NCBI RefSeq assembly: GCF_004342685.1
Contig: NZ_SMBZ01000006.1
Coordinates: 34,096 to 98,095 of the forward strand
DNA length: 64,000 nt
From: Sphingobacterium alimentarium
Lineage (GTDB): Bacteria > Bacteroidota > Bacteroidia > Sphingobacteriales > Sphingobacteriaceae
Direction of reading: 5' to 3'
Shown: piece after piece, positions 30,562-38,636 of the stretch
Layout of the letters: each line of letters opens with the position of its first letter
Numbering within the stretch: position 1 is the first letter of the stretch
Program-made: the position numbers and the translations under genes
Notes under the pieces: model-generated
What the model was told of the DNA's origin: nothing
What the model saw: only the letters and a program-made list of their open reading frames with translations
Databases searched by the model: none

Positions 30562-32493
30562 ATGAAGGATAGAATCAACCTAAAACAACAAAAAATTGCT
30601 CTAGCATTCCTTTTTATCTTCCAGTGGATAGGAATTTATACCATGGCGCAAGAATATAAATCTGGACCTGCCGAAAAAGATTATATAGGCTATTTGTTCA
30701 CGTATTTCAAAGGAAATGCCGTAGCGGATGAGGCCGTATGCTATGCAGTGAGCACCGATGGATACAATTTCAAAACATTAAATAACAATCAACCTATCTT
30801 AAATTCTTCTGTCATCAGTTTGACGGGAGGAGTTCGTGATCCACATGTATTGCGTGGTCACGATAGCAAGACTTTTTATATGGTAGTCACGGACATGACT
30901 TCGAGTAAAGGTTGGGATTCCAATCGCGCTATGGTGCTGTTGAAGTCCAATGATTTGATTAATTGGACACATTCTAATATCCATATTCAAAAGCGGTTTA
31001 CGGGGCATGAAGATCTTAAACGCGTGTGGGCGCCACAGACGATCTATGATGAGGCTGTAGGAAAATATATGATTTACTGGTCTATGCAGCACGGTGATGG
31101 ACCGGATATTATTTATTATTCGTATGCCAACGCTGATTTTACGGATTTGGAAACTGAACCAAAACCTCTGTTTATTCCCAAAAACAAAAGATCGTGCATC
31201 GATGGCGATATCATTAATAAAAATGGTTTATTCTATCTTCTCTATAAAACCGAAGGTCACGGAAATGGTCTTCGCCTAGCTATTACAGATTCTTTAACTT
31301 CTGGAAAATGGATTGAACAACCGGGATATAAACAACAAACAAATGATGCGGTAGAAGGGTCCAGTATTTTTAAATTAAATCATTCGGACAAATACATCCT
31401 CATGTACGATGTCTACACCAAAGGTCGCTATGATTTTTGTGAAAGTGTCGATTTAGATAGGTTTCAATTAATAGACCAAAAGATGTCCATGGATTTTCAT
31501 CCCAGACATGGTTCTGTTATACCAATCTCAAGATCCGAATTGATTGCCCTAACGAATAAATGGGGAAAGCCAGCGGGCATTGAAATTCCGCCAGCTAAAA
31601 ATCCCGTTTTAGAAGGTTATTATGCAGATCCTGATATTATCTATTCGCATAAGCATAAAAAGTATTACTTATACCCAACGAGTGACGGTTTTGATGGGTG
31701 GGGCGGTTATTATTTCAAGACTTTTTCTTCCGACAATCTAAAAGATTGGAGGGATGAAGGGGTTATCTTAGACTTGAAAAAAGACGTGTCCTGGGGAAAT
31801 AGAAATGCTTGGGCTCCGACTATTACAGAGAAGAAAATAGGAAAGAACTATAAATATTTTTATTATTTCACTGCAGCACAGAAGATAGGTGTTGCAGTTT
31901 CCGATGAGCCAACAGGACCTTTCAACGATTCCGGAAAAGCATTGATAGATTTCAAACCTGAGGGTGTAAAGGGTGGACAAGAAATAGACCCAGCGGTATT
32001 TAATGATCCCAAATCAGGTAAGAGTTATTTGTATTGGGGTAATGGATATTTGGCGGTAGCCGAATTGGAAAAGGATATGATGAATATCAAGAAAAATACG
32101 CTGAAAATCATTACCCCAGATGGTTCCTTCCGAGAAGGTGCTTTTGTAATTTCTAGAGCAGGACGATATTATTTCTTTTGGTCTGAAGATGACACACGAA
32201 GCCAAAATTATAGTGTACGATATGGTTATGCGGATTCGCCCAATGGTCCAATTATGGTACCGGAGAATAATAAGATTTTAGAGAAAGATCCCACTCGTGG
32301 AATTTATGGTACTGGGCACAATTCAGTAATCCAAGTACCCGGAAAAGATGAATGGCATATAGTATACCATCGTTTTAGTATTCCTAATGGCATACATATT
32401 GGAGATGCGGCAGGCTTTCATCGCGAAGTGTGTATAGATCCGCTTATTTTTGATGAGCAAGGACGTATTTTGCCCGTTAAACCTAGTCTATAA
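30562..32493 (+). CDS. Secreted bimodular GH43 glycosidase, copy 2
   Basis: A 643-residue protein with an N-terminal signal/anchor (IFQWIGIYTMAQ) and the same two-propeller design as the gene upstream. Module 1 shares GGVRDPHVLRG, VWAPQTIYD, CIDGDII, VEGSSIFKLN and ILMYDVYTKGRYDF with copy 1. Module 2 (about 345-643) has the catalytic triad in YADPDII, EIDPAVF and FREGAFV and resembles arabinan-active GH43 enzymes more than copy 1 does. The pair looks like a duplication followed by divergence of module 2. It is the last gene of the arabinan-degrading unit. Confidence 0.88.
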   Translation: MKDRINLKQQKIALAFLFIFQWIGIYTMAQEYKSGPAEKDYIGYLFTYFKGNAVADEAVCYAVSTDGYNFKTLNNNQPILNSSVISLTGGVRDPHVLRGHDSKTFYMVVTDMTSSKGWDSNRAMVLLKSNDLINWTHSNIHIQKRFTGHEDLKRVWAPQTIYDEAVGKYMIYWSMQHGDGPDIIYYSYANADFTDLETEPKPLFIPKNKRSCIDGDIINKNGLFYLLYKTEGHGNGLRLAITDSLTSGKWIEQPGYKQQTNDAVEGSSIFKLNHSDKYILMYDVYTKGRYDFCESVDLDRFQLIDQKMSMDFHPRHGSVIPISRSELIALTNKWGKPAGIEIPPAKNPVLEGYYADPDIIYSHKHKKYYLYPTSDGFDGWGGYYFKTFSSDNLKDWRDEGVILDLKKDVSWGNRNAWAPTITEKKIGKNYKYFYYFTAAQKIGVAVSDEPTGPFNDSGKALIDFKPEGVKGGQEIDPAVFNDPKSGKSYLYWGNGYLAVAELEKDMMNIKKNTLKIITPDGSFREGAFVISRAGRYYFFWSEDDTRSQNYSVRYGYADSPNGPIMVPENNKILEKDPTRGIYGTGHNSVIQVPGKDEWHIVYHRFSIPNGIHIGDAAGFHREVCIDPLIFDEQGRILPVKPSL

Positions 32494-32518
32494 AGCAGCA
32501 ATTGTTATGCTGTTTTTT
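32492..32518 (+). terminator. Terminator of the GH operon
   Basis: A stem of about 9 bp (32492-32500 with 32508-32516, one G-U pair, core CAGCA/TGCTG) begins at the last GH43 stop codon and runs into six U residues. Confidence 0.65.
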
Positions 32519-32673
32519 ACTACCGCATCGCAACAATGTCGACTGTTTTTGAATTGATGGGTAAGTATGCAGCACAGATGATTAAAAATATAGATAAGAG
32601 TCAGGTTTAGGTAACCTTTCACGTATATATAAGGCCATCTATCTCATTATAAGATGTGGTGTGTATCTATAAG

Positions 32674-32702
32674 AAAGAAAGCCATCTAGTATGGCTTTCT
32701 TT
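32674..32702. terminator. Bidirectional terminator
   Basis: A 12-bp perfect stem (32674-32685 with 32691-32702), loop CTAGT, with U-rich continuation on both strands. It serves the convergent minus-strand gene ending at 32707 and is a backup for the GH operon. Confidence 0.75.
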
Positions 32703-32706
32703 TTTA

Positions 32707-33306
32707 TTACGAATCTCTTTTCATTTGTTCATCCAAGAGTTGACGTTTTAGCTTTTGTTCAGTTTCTAGCGCTTTTTTCTTGAAAGTCTGTAATTCACCT
32801 TGTAATTCTTCGGCAGTTTTTTGATGTTCTACAGCATCGACTTTCGCTTTTCGGAACGAAATCAAAACAATAAAAAACGCGAGGCCTAATACTGTAATGA
32901 TGCTCCATACCAATGTGTGGTAGGCAGACTTGGAAAAATCCATTCCTAAGAATGAAATGCTATCTGTTTTGGCACGCTCAACAGCTAGGTCCGCGCTCAA
33001 CGTCTGTACAGAGTCTTGCAGTGACTGAATCTGTTGTGTAGAGGTAGAAGTAGAACTTTTTAGTGAAGCGATTTCTTTGGTATATCGTGATAAAGAATCT
33101 GCTACATTTCGTTGTATAATTTCTACATTACTTTTACGAATTATCTTGAAATAAGCATCTTGATTGCGCGACTGATTAAGCAAAGTCTGAAATTGAGAGT
33201 TTATAGGGATATTCGATTGAAGTTTTTGCTGTAAAGTCGGCTGCGGTTGGGCTATAGAAGCAAAGGATATTAAGGTAAAAATGAATGCTAGAGATATTTT
33301 ATACAT
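32707..33306 (-). CDS. Single-pass coiled-coil membrane protein, unknown function
   Basis: A 199-residue protein. Its signal peptide (MYKISLAFIFTLISFASIAQ) is followed by a Gln/Ser-rich coiled coil (about 25-115), one membrane helix (LVWSIITVLGLAFFIVLISF, about 131-150), and a cytosolic Lys/Glu coiled coil to the end. The topology suggests a bitopic linker or scaffold. I recognise no enzymatic motif. Similar proteins in Bacteroidota are sometimes labelled tRNA methyltransferase in databases, which this sequence does not support. It stands alone between terminators. Confidence 0.75.
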   Translation of the reverse strand: MYKISLAFIFTLISFASIAQPQPTLQQKLQSNIPINSQFQTLLNQSRNQDAYFKIIRKSNVEIIQRNVADSLSRYTKEIASLKSSTSTSTQQIQSLQDSVQTLSADLAVERAKTDSISFLGMDFSKSAYHTLVWSIITVLGLAFFIVLISFRKAKVDAVEHQKTAEELQGELQTFKKKALETEQKLKRQLLDEQMKRDS

Positions 33307-33433
33307 AGTACTTTGATATTTTCTTGATTGCTAGGGGTAAAGTTGTTAAATAATTTGGTCAATAGCAAAAATACCAGCTTTTAAATCTTGAATAAGTATA
33401 ATCAAGACGACTTTGAAAAACTATCTACAATAA

Positions 33434-33459
33434 AAAAGCTCCAACTGATTGGAGCTTTT
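33434..33459 (-). terminator. Terminator after the DUF4136 lipoprotein gene
   Basis: An 11-bp stem (33434-33444 with 33449-33459, AAAAGCTCCAA/TTGGAGCTTTT), CTGA loop, U-rich tail on the minus strand. Confidence 0.8.
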
Positions 33460-33462
33460 GAT

Positions 33463-34029
33463 TTATTTTATTTGTAAGGGATATTTTTTCATTACACCTT
33501 CCACGATTTTGGGTAGGTTATTGATGGCTTTCTCGGGGGCATTGACTTCAGATGTTCCTCTAGCTTGCCAAATTACCGATTTTGTTTTGGTATCGATAGC
33601 TTCTAATATGATATGACCATATCGTAGGCGTTGTTCACCGACTACGAATGGATGGTAATTATACCCATAAAAACCCCATGGCTGGTACCAGCCCCACGGG
33701 CCACCATAACCATAATATGGACGAGCGTGAACCAAACGTTTTTTATTGTTAACAATAGTCACATAACGGAATAATATATCTGGATTTTCCTTGCTATATC
33801 GCAGACCGCGGCGTTCTATTTCCTGATTGGCCGTAGTCATGATATTATGCTTAGCGATATCATTGTTGAAATAGTCTTTGGACAACGAATCGATAGGAGG
33901 TAACCATCCGTATGTTTTATATTGATTGAAATCTAAATTTTGGATGCGTGTTGTATTAAACCGATTGGATGAGCATGAAGCTACCCCAAATAGCACCACA
34001 GCAATGAGTATTATACCTAAATTTTTCAT
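33463..34029 (-). CDS. DUF4136 lipoprotein
   Basis: A 188-residue outer-membrane-type lipoprotein. The signal ends FGVASC (Cys lipidated). The body has the DUF4136 pattern: an early aromatic segment (YKTYGWLPP), a central region with PDILFRYV, a Gly/Tyr/Trp-rich loop (GYGGPWGWYQPWGFYGYNYH), then GHIILEAIDTKTKSVIWQARG and a C-terminal helix. The family is widespread in Bacteroidota and has no assigned biochemical role. It lies 63 bp downstream of nadE on the same strand, without a clear terminator between. Confidence 0.85.
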   Translation of the reverse strand: MKNLGIILIAVVLFGVASCSSNRFNTTRIQNLDFNQYKTYGWLPPIDSLSKDYFNNDIAKHNIMTTANQEIERRGLRYSKENPDILFRYVTIVNNKKRLVHARPYYGYGGPWGWYQPWGFYGYNYHPFVVGEQRLRYGHIILEAIDTKTKSVIWQARGTSEVNAPEKAINNLPKIVEGVMKKYPLQIK

Positions 34030-34092
34030 AATTAAGCCAGATTATATAGCATATGACAGTGGGACATAGAAAAGGTTTAATCTAATTTACAA

Positions 34093-34881
34093 TTATTTCC
34101 ACTCCTCCGGAATATCACAAACTGGTATAGGTTGAATTTTGTGCTGCGCCGCTTTGTGCATGCGATCAAATATTTTGAATACCTCCAAATCCCTGCCTGT
34201 ATAGTCGCTTTCCGTTTTGGTGCCGTATTCTTTTTGTATTTTTTCGAGTTCTGGATAGGTAGCGCCGATCTGCTGTTCGTCGGTCCGTTCGGCATCCCAT
34301 AGTCCATCAGTCGGTATGGCATTTTTGATGCTTTCTGGCAGATCCAGCGCTCTCGCTAATGCGTAGACTTCTGTTTTGTAGAGATCCGCTATAGGAGAAA
34401 GGTCGACACCTCCGTCGCCGTATTTAGTGTAGAAACCAATACCAAAGTCTTCCACTTTATTGCCTGTACCGCAGACCAATAGAGAGTTTGTTTGCCCATA
34501 ATAGTAAAGTGACAACATGCGCAATCGCGATCGTGTATTCGCTAAGGCTAAATCTCTATGAAGAATGTCCGGTTGATTTGCATCAAAGATCTTTGTTAAT
34601 TCATCAAATGCAGAAGTCAAATCTATATTAAGTCCTCTTACATTCGTGAATTTGGTTTTCAGATATTCAATATGTTCTGAAGCACGATCGATTTGATCCG
34701 CCTTTTGACGTATAGGCATCTGCACCACCAATACTTCCATGCCCGTCATGGCACAAAGTGTAGATACCACACCTGAGTCCACACCGCCCGATACACCTAC
34801 TACAAAGCCTTTTACTTTTGCATTTTGAGCATAATCTTTCAGCCAAGTAACAATTCTATCAATGATTTTTTCTGTCTGCAT
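34093..34881 (-). CDS. nadE: NH3-dependent NAD+ synthetase
   Basis: Converts deamido-NAD to NAD using ATP and ammonia in the cytosol (262 residues). The PP-loop SGGVDSGVVSTL (about residues 30-41) binds pyrophosphate. LANTRSRLRMLSLYYYGQ and GTGNKVEDFGIGFYTKYGDGGVD are diagnostic of the NAD synthetase domain. No glutaminase domain is fused, so ammonia must be supplied. In Flavobacterium the gene neighbours gldB, as it nearly does here, with an outer-membrane gene between. Confidence 0.95.
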   Translation of the reverse strand: MQTEKIIDRIVTWLKDYAQNAKVKGFVVGVSGGVDSGVVSTLCAMTGMEVLVVQMPIRQKADQIDRASEHIEYLKTKFTNVRGLNIDLTSAFDELTKIFDANQPDILHRDLALANTRSRLRMLSLYYYGQTNSLLVCGTGNKVEDFGIGFYTKYGDGGVDLSPIADLYKTEVYALARALDLPESIKNAIPTDGLWDAERTDEQQIGATYPELEKIQKEYGTKTESDYTGRDLEVFKIFDRMHKAAQHKIQPIPVCDIPEEWK

Positions 34882-34900
34882 ATAGGTGAATTTTAAATAA

Positions 34901-34951
34901 AAAACGAGGTTAATACGAATTTAAAGATAGAATTCGTATTAACCTCGTTTT
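34901..34951 (-). terminator. Long perfect hairpin terminator
   Basis: A 21-bp perfect stem (34901-34921 with 34931-34951) and 9-nt loop between the beta-barrel gene and nadE on the minus strand. The T-rich arm provides the U tail. It ends the beta-barrel transcript. Confidence 0.85.
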
Positions 34952-34971
34952 ATTTTCTTTTTTAGCTTCTA

Positions 34972-35628
34972 CTAAAAGAAAATACCCAAATTAAGGGCTA
35001 CGTAAGATGATTTTGGTTTACCTTCTTTGATGGCTCTGCTGAATCCGTTGTTGAAAGTTATACCTGTCATTAAGCCTAAATTATCGGATAGCGCCCATTC
35101 TTTACCGCCGCCCAATTGCAAGCCCAAGCGGAAAATGTTATCTCCGTCGATAGCTCTTTTGGTGCCGTCGATTGTCTCTTTGCCCGATACCTTGATACCT
35201 GCTGTGAAACCAAATTGACCATAAAATCTACCAGTTTCGTTCTCTTCTGATTTTAGTTTTATTGTCAATGGAACTTCTGCATATTGAAGACGGATTTTTT
35301 CTCTATTAGGTTCTCCTGCCGGAAAATCAACCTTAGAGTTGATAGATGTAATCAATAAACCGGTAGAGAAATAATAGTTTTTAGAAAAACCTAAATCAGC
35401 TATCAATCCATAAGAAAATCCTACTTTGGAGCTCGCATCATAATCATCATCATAACGTAACCAGCCAATATTCGGATTCACCGATAGACCTAAACGAAAA
35501 TTCTTCTCTTCTGCGTAATCCGTATTTTTTGATTTCGTGTAATAATCTTGCGCATTCGCTTTCGAAGCAAATAATAAAATTACTAGAGACGCTAATGTTG
35601 TGATTGTAGTTTTTGTAAAATTTAACAT
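34972..35628 (-). CDS. Outer-membrane beta-barrel protein (PorT/OMP_b-brl_2 type)
   Basis: A 218-residue exported protein. The start is placed at 35628 (MLNFTKTTITTLASLVILL...SKANAQ), a clean signal peptide. The longer frame adds a basic non-signal leader. The mature part is alternating-polarity strands (FRLGLSVNPNIGWLRY, GFSYGLIADLGFS, YFSTGLLITS, YAEVPLTIKLKS, and the C-terminal SYVALNLGIFF ending in Phe), typical of small 8-stranded barrels. Specific function unknown. It is divergent from gldB with only 47 bp between the starts. Confidence 0.8.
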   Translation of the reverse strand: MLNFTKTTITTLASLVILLFASKANAQDYYTKSKNTDYAEEKNFRLGLSVNPNIGWLRYDDDYDASSKVGFSYGLIADLGFSKNYYFSTGLLITSINSKVDFPAGEPNREKIRLQYAEVPLTIKLKSEENETGRFYGQFGFTAGIKVSGKETIDGTKRAIDGDNIFRLGLQLGGGKEWALSDNLGLMTGITFNNGFSRAIKEGKPKSSYVALNLGIFF

Positions 35629-35675
35629 TGTTATAATTTTAGTTTTAAATTTATGGTTATAACTTCGCGATACTG

Positions 35676-36713
35676 ATGAAATTAAAACCACTACAAAAGT
35701 ATTTCTTTTTTTTTACAGTTGCTATAGCGTCTTGTCGTGAAACAACTACAATAAATCGTCCTAAAGTTAATCATATTGCGGTCGACGTAAAGATTGAGCG
35801 ATTTGATAAAGAACTTGCAGCTACAAAGCCAGAAGAACTTCTACACTACAACAAGCTGTGGCAACAAAAATATGGCGCATTTTATAGGGATTACATGAGC
35901 CAAATGCTTCAAATCTGAGATCCCACGGATAGCATTCGCGTCTATGAATATTTACGTCAGATTTTACTACAAAAAGATTTTATTGACCTGAATAATGCCG
36001 TCATCAAGAAGTATCCAAATATGGATCGCTACGAAAAAGAATTGGCGACAGCGATGAAATATGTAAAACACTATTTTCCAAATTATACTATTCCACGATT
36101 CATTACATATGTCAGTGGTTTTGCTTATCAGACGCCAATAGGCGAAGATTATATCGGCATCGGACTGGACATGTTCCTTGGTGCAGATTCGGAGTTTTAT
36201 CCTGCATTGGTACAATCCATTCCTCTCTATATCTCGAGGCGTTTTACTCCTGAAAATATTACGCCAAGAGTGGTTGAAGCACTGTTGCGCGAAGACCTTT
36301 ACCCGTTGCCCGATTTAACTCAAAATACGCTGCAGCATATGGTCTACAATGGTAAGATTCTCTATGCTATGGATATGTTGTTGGAGGATGTCTCGTACGA
36401 AATAAAAATTGGTTACACACCCGAGCAGTTGGCATGGGCTAAACGTTACGAAGCCGATGTGTGGACTTGGTTTTTGCAGGAGAATTTACTGTACCACACC
36501 GATTATTTGCGTATTCAGAAATATTTCACCGAAGCGCCTTTCACACCGGAACTCGGAGAGAATAACGAATCGGCGCCAAAACTTGGTATTTACATTGGCT
36601 GGAAGATTGTTCGAAAATATATGGATAAACATCCCGAGATCACGCTCAAGGAATTGCTGGCAGATACAGATGCTCAGTCTATTTTAGAAAAGTCAAAATA
36701 TAAAGGCAAATAA
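35676..36713 (+). pseudogene. gldB: Gliding motility-type lipoprotein GldB, interrupted by an in-frame TGA
   Basis: The frame opens MKLKPLQKYFFFFTVAIASC (lipobox, Cys20) and runs to codon 81, TGA at 35916-35918. It then continues in the same frame as DPTDSIRVYEYLRQILL to 36713. Without the stop it is 345 residues, the usual GldB size, with the family segments ERFDKEL, YITYVSGF-like FITYVSGFAYQ and GIGLDMFLGADSEFY. A GGA-to-TGA change (Gly) would explain it. GldB is required for gliding in Flavobacterium and conserved in non-gliding Bacteroidota, where its role is unclear. Alternatives are a sequencing error or a genuine mutation. Confidence 0.85.
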
Positions 36714-36714
36714 A

Positions 36715-36745
36715 AAAGGGGTACATCCGAAAGATGTACCCCTTT
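36715..36745. terminator. Bidirectional terminator between gldB and the FKBP-type gene
   Basis: A 13-bp stem (36715-36727 with 36733-36745, core GGGGTAC/GTACCCC), CGAAA loop, A-rich before and T-rich after. It separates convergent genes. Confidence 0.85.
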
Positions 36746-36763
36746 ATCTATCTTGTAATATTT

Positions 36764-37342
36764 TTATTTAATATTTACGACTTCAATCTCGAAGAATAAT
36801 GGAGAATTGGCGGGGATTTTCCCTTGTTGGCTGGCTCCATAACCATAATATGAAGGTGTTACAATTCGGATTTTGCTTCCGATTTGTAGACCGGTAGGAG
36901 TAAGGCCACCAAATTTATATTCGCCTATATCTTTTGGAATAAATGCCAGTTGCCATGCTCCAATCAAATTGTTCAATTTGCTGGTAAGGCCATCTGTAGT
37001 TGTATTGGAATCAAAAACAGAATTATCCGAAATCAGCTTACCTGTATAACGAACGGTAATTGTTGGCATGCGCAACGCTTTTACCGTCTGTCCATACATG
37101 TTCGTTGTATCGACTACTTTATATTCATAGCTATTAGGCATTCCATCCTCAATAATCTCAAACCATATTCCAGTAGTATCATTAAGTGTCATTTCAGGAT
37201 AATTACTGTTGACATAGGATTTGATAATAGGTTTTTCCGATTCGAACTGAGCAATAGGATCAAAGACATTACTCTCCTTCGTACAAGCTGCAAAAAGAGA
37301 TATAGTGATTGTTAGGCAAAATAATTGTTTAATAAAATTCAT
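36764..37342 (-). CDS. FKBP-type peptidyl-prolyl isomerase lipoprotein 1
   Basis: 192 residues from ATG 37342, chosen because it yields a lipoprotein signal (CLTITISLFAAC). The C-terminal FKBP domain (about 90-192) contains TVRYTGKLI, VFDSN (the conserved Phe-Asp of the active site), GSKIRIVTPSYYGYG (the family YG) and IPANSPLFFEIEVV. Folding activity in the envelope is therefore plausible. The N-terminal ~70 residues are a polar linker. It pairs with a second, more diverged FKBP gene upstream, from which a terminator hairpin separates it. Confidence 0.85.
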   Translation of the reverse strand: MNFIKQLFCLTITISLFAACTKESNVFDPIAQFESEKPIIKSYVNSNYPEMTLNDTTGIWFEIIEDGMPNSYEYKVVDTTNMYGQTVKALRMPTITVRYTGKLISDNSVFDSNTTTDGLTSKLNNLIGAWQLAFIPKDIGEYKFGGLTPTGLQIGSKIRIVTPSYYGYGASQQGKIPANSPLFFEIEVVNIK

Positions 37343-37356
37343 AGCTCTAAAATAAC

Positions 37357-37394
37357 AAAAAAGAGATAAAATCATATGTTTTTATCTCTTTTTT
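37357..37394 (-). terminator. Terminator between the two FKBP genes
   Basis: A 15-bp stem (37357-37371 with 37380-37394, AAAAAAGAGATAAAA and complement), 8-nt loop. T-rich arm on the minus strand. It ends the upstream FKBP transcript. Confidence 0.75.
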
Positions 37395-37403
37395 ATCGCT
37401 CGA

Positions 37404-38057
37404 TTATTGAATTTCTAGAACTTCAATTTCGTACACTAGAGGTGAATTCGCAGGAATGTCACCCACTTTGTTTCCACCGAAAGCCCACAAAGATGGCGTA
37501 ATGTATCTGATTTTACTTCCTTTTTTCAGACCATCTTTAGTCAATCCTCCCAATCCACTAATTTTCACATCTACTCCATTGAATTTTACTGCATAAGGGA
37601 AAAATGCAAAATACCAGGAGTTGTTGAAAATATTGTTACTACCTGTGGTAAATGAATATTGGGTTCCTTGTAAGTCTGACTGAACTACAGTGCCATTTAA
37701 TAATTTTGCAGTATACTTTGCCTTGAAAGTAGGCGCTGTCAATTGTTGCGTATTTACGGCTTTGTATTCGTAAGAATTGTCTGTAGGTGGATTAAGGATT
37801 TCGTACCAAATACCTCTATTTACTGGACCTTTATCCAAGTATGTATATCTGATTTTTACAGTATCCTGTACCTCGTTTTCAAAATGTTGATTGACATATT
37901 CTTCGATTTTGATCTTTTCTGCGCTAAGAATAGAGTCTATAGCTCGCTCTTGTTGTAAAATTTGTTGTTCGTAATCGACATCAACACTATCATTACATGA
38001 AGTAAATGTAATGGCCATTAATACAGCAGCAGTTAGTGTGCTAAATAAGTTTTTCAT
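37404..38057 (-). CDS. FKBP-type lipoprotein 2 (GldI-like), probably not catalytic
   Basis: A 217-residue lipoprotein (signal ends ITFTSC) with a charged helical linker and a C-terminal FKBP fold. AKYTAKLLNGTVV, GLKKGSKIRYITPSLWAFGG and IPANSPLVYEIEVLEI align with the neighbour. The active-site Phe-Asp is replaced (VVQSD) and the usual Tyr of YG is WAFGG, so isomerase activity is doubtful and a binding role is more likely. In Flavobacterium, GldI is a related FKBP-type lipoprotein needed for gliding. Proximity to gldB is suggestive only. Confidence 0.8.
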   Translation of the reverse strand: MKNLFSTLTAAVLMAITFTSCNDSVDVDYEQQILQQERAIDSILSAEKIKIEEYVNQHFENEVQDTVKIRYTYLDKGPVNRGIWYEILNPPTDNSYEYKAVNTQQLTAPTFKAKYTAKLLNGTVVQSDLQGTQYSFTTGSNNIFNNSWYFAFFPYAVKFNGVDVKISGLGGLTKDGLKKGSKIRYITPSLWAFGGNKVGDIPANSPLVYEIEVLEIQ

Positions 38058-38132
38058 AAAAAATAATTACTAGTTATAATAGAGCATAACGCTAAAAGCT
38101 GACGGAATGCTACATGGTTTTACATTTTTTTT

Positions 38133-38615
38133 CTAATTCGTTGATAAATTTTTTTTCATGACAAGTAAGAGTTCATTCAATTGTGAAGGACGCAATAATC
38201 CAGGTTGTCTGAATAATGGATTATATGCAGCATCGAGAAGAATCCATGTAGGATAGGAGATTTGCTCGCTGCCATTGAGCGCGGTCGCCAATTCATGTGT
38301 GCCCAAATTGATTCCTCGAGGGATGAATTTGTATTCTCTCCCTTGAAATACAACTTTATCCCTGCTTTCAGCATTAAAGTCCACGAAGTAAAACTGATGA
38401 TGATGCTCAGCAAACTGTTTATTTTTCTGTATTTGTTGTTTCTGCATCGCACAATATTGACACCAGTCCGTCGAAATCAAAAGGAGTATAGGCTTCGGGT
38501 CTTCTGCCATCAGGCTATCCAGGTGTGCAATGTGTACAGGTTTGATCTGTGCAGAAGCGTAAGCAGCTGCACAGGTATATATCATGAATAATATCAGCTT
38601 TCGAACATATAACAT
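38133..38615 (-). CDS. Secreted thioredoxin-like protein
   Basis: A 160-residue exported protein (signal ends AYASAQ) with a thioredoxin_7-type fold. The redox motif is WCQYC (C52, C55) and the cis-Pro is in ISYPTWILLD. Expected role: reduction or transfer of thiols in the periplasm. It starts 21 bp after the TonB-receptor stop on the same strand, so the two are likely co-transcribed. The receptor plug carries a CxxC that could be a partner. Confidence 0.85.
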   Translation of the reverse strand: MLYVRKLILFMIYTCAAAYASAQIKPVHIAHLDSLMAEDPKPILLLISTDWCQYCAMQKQQIQKNKQFAEHHHQFYFVDFNAESRDKVVFQGREYKFIPRGINLGTHELATALNGSEQISYPTWILLDAAYNPLFRQPGLLRPSQLNELLLVMKKNLSTN

Positions 38616-38636
38616 AGTCGCTCTTTAAACTTTCTT

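Noticed and set aside
32707..33306. tRNA methyltransferase
   Set aside because: Sometimes used as a label for such proteins, but the sequence is a signal peptide, coiled coils and one membrane helix with no SAM site.
35916..35918. TGA in gldB as selenocysteine or reassigned codon
   Set aside because: ilvE in this window ends with TGA and there is no reason to expect Sec in GldB; no SECIS-like stem was noticed.
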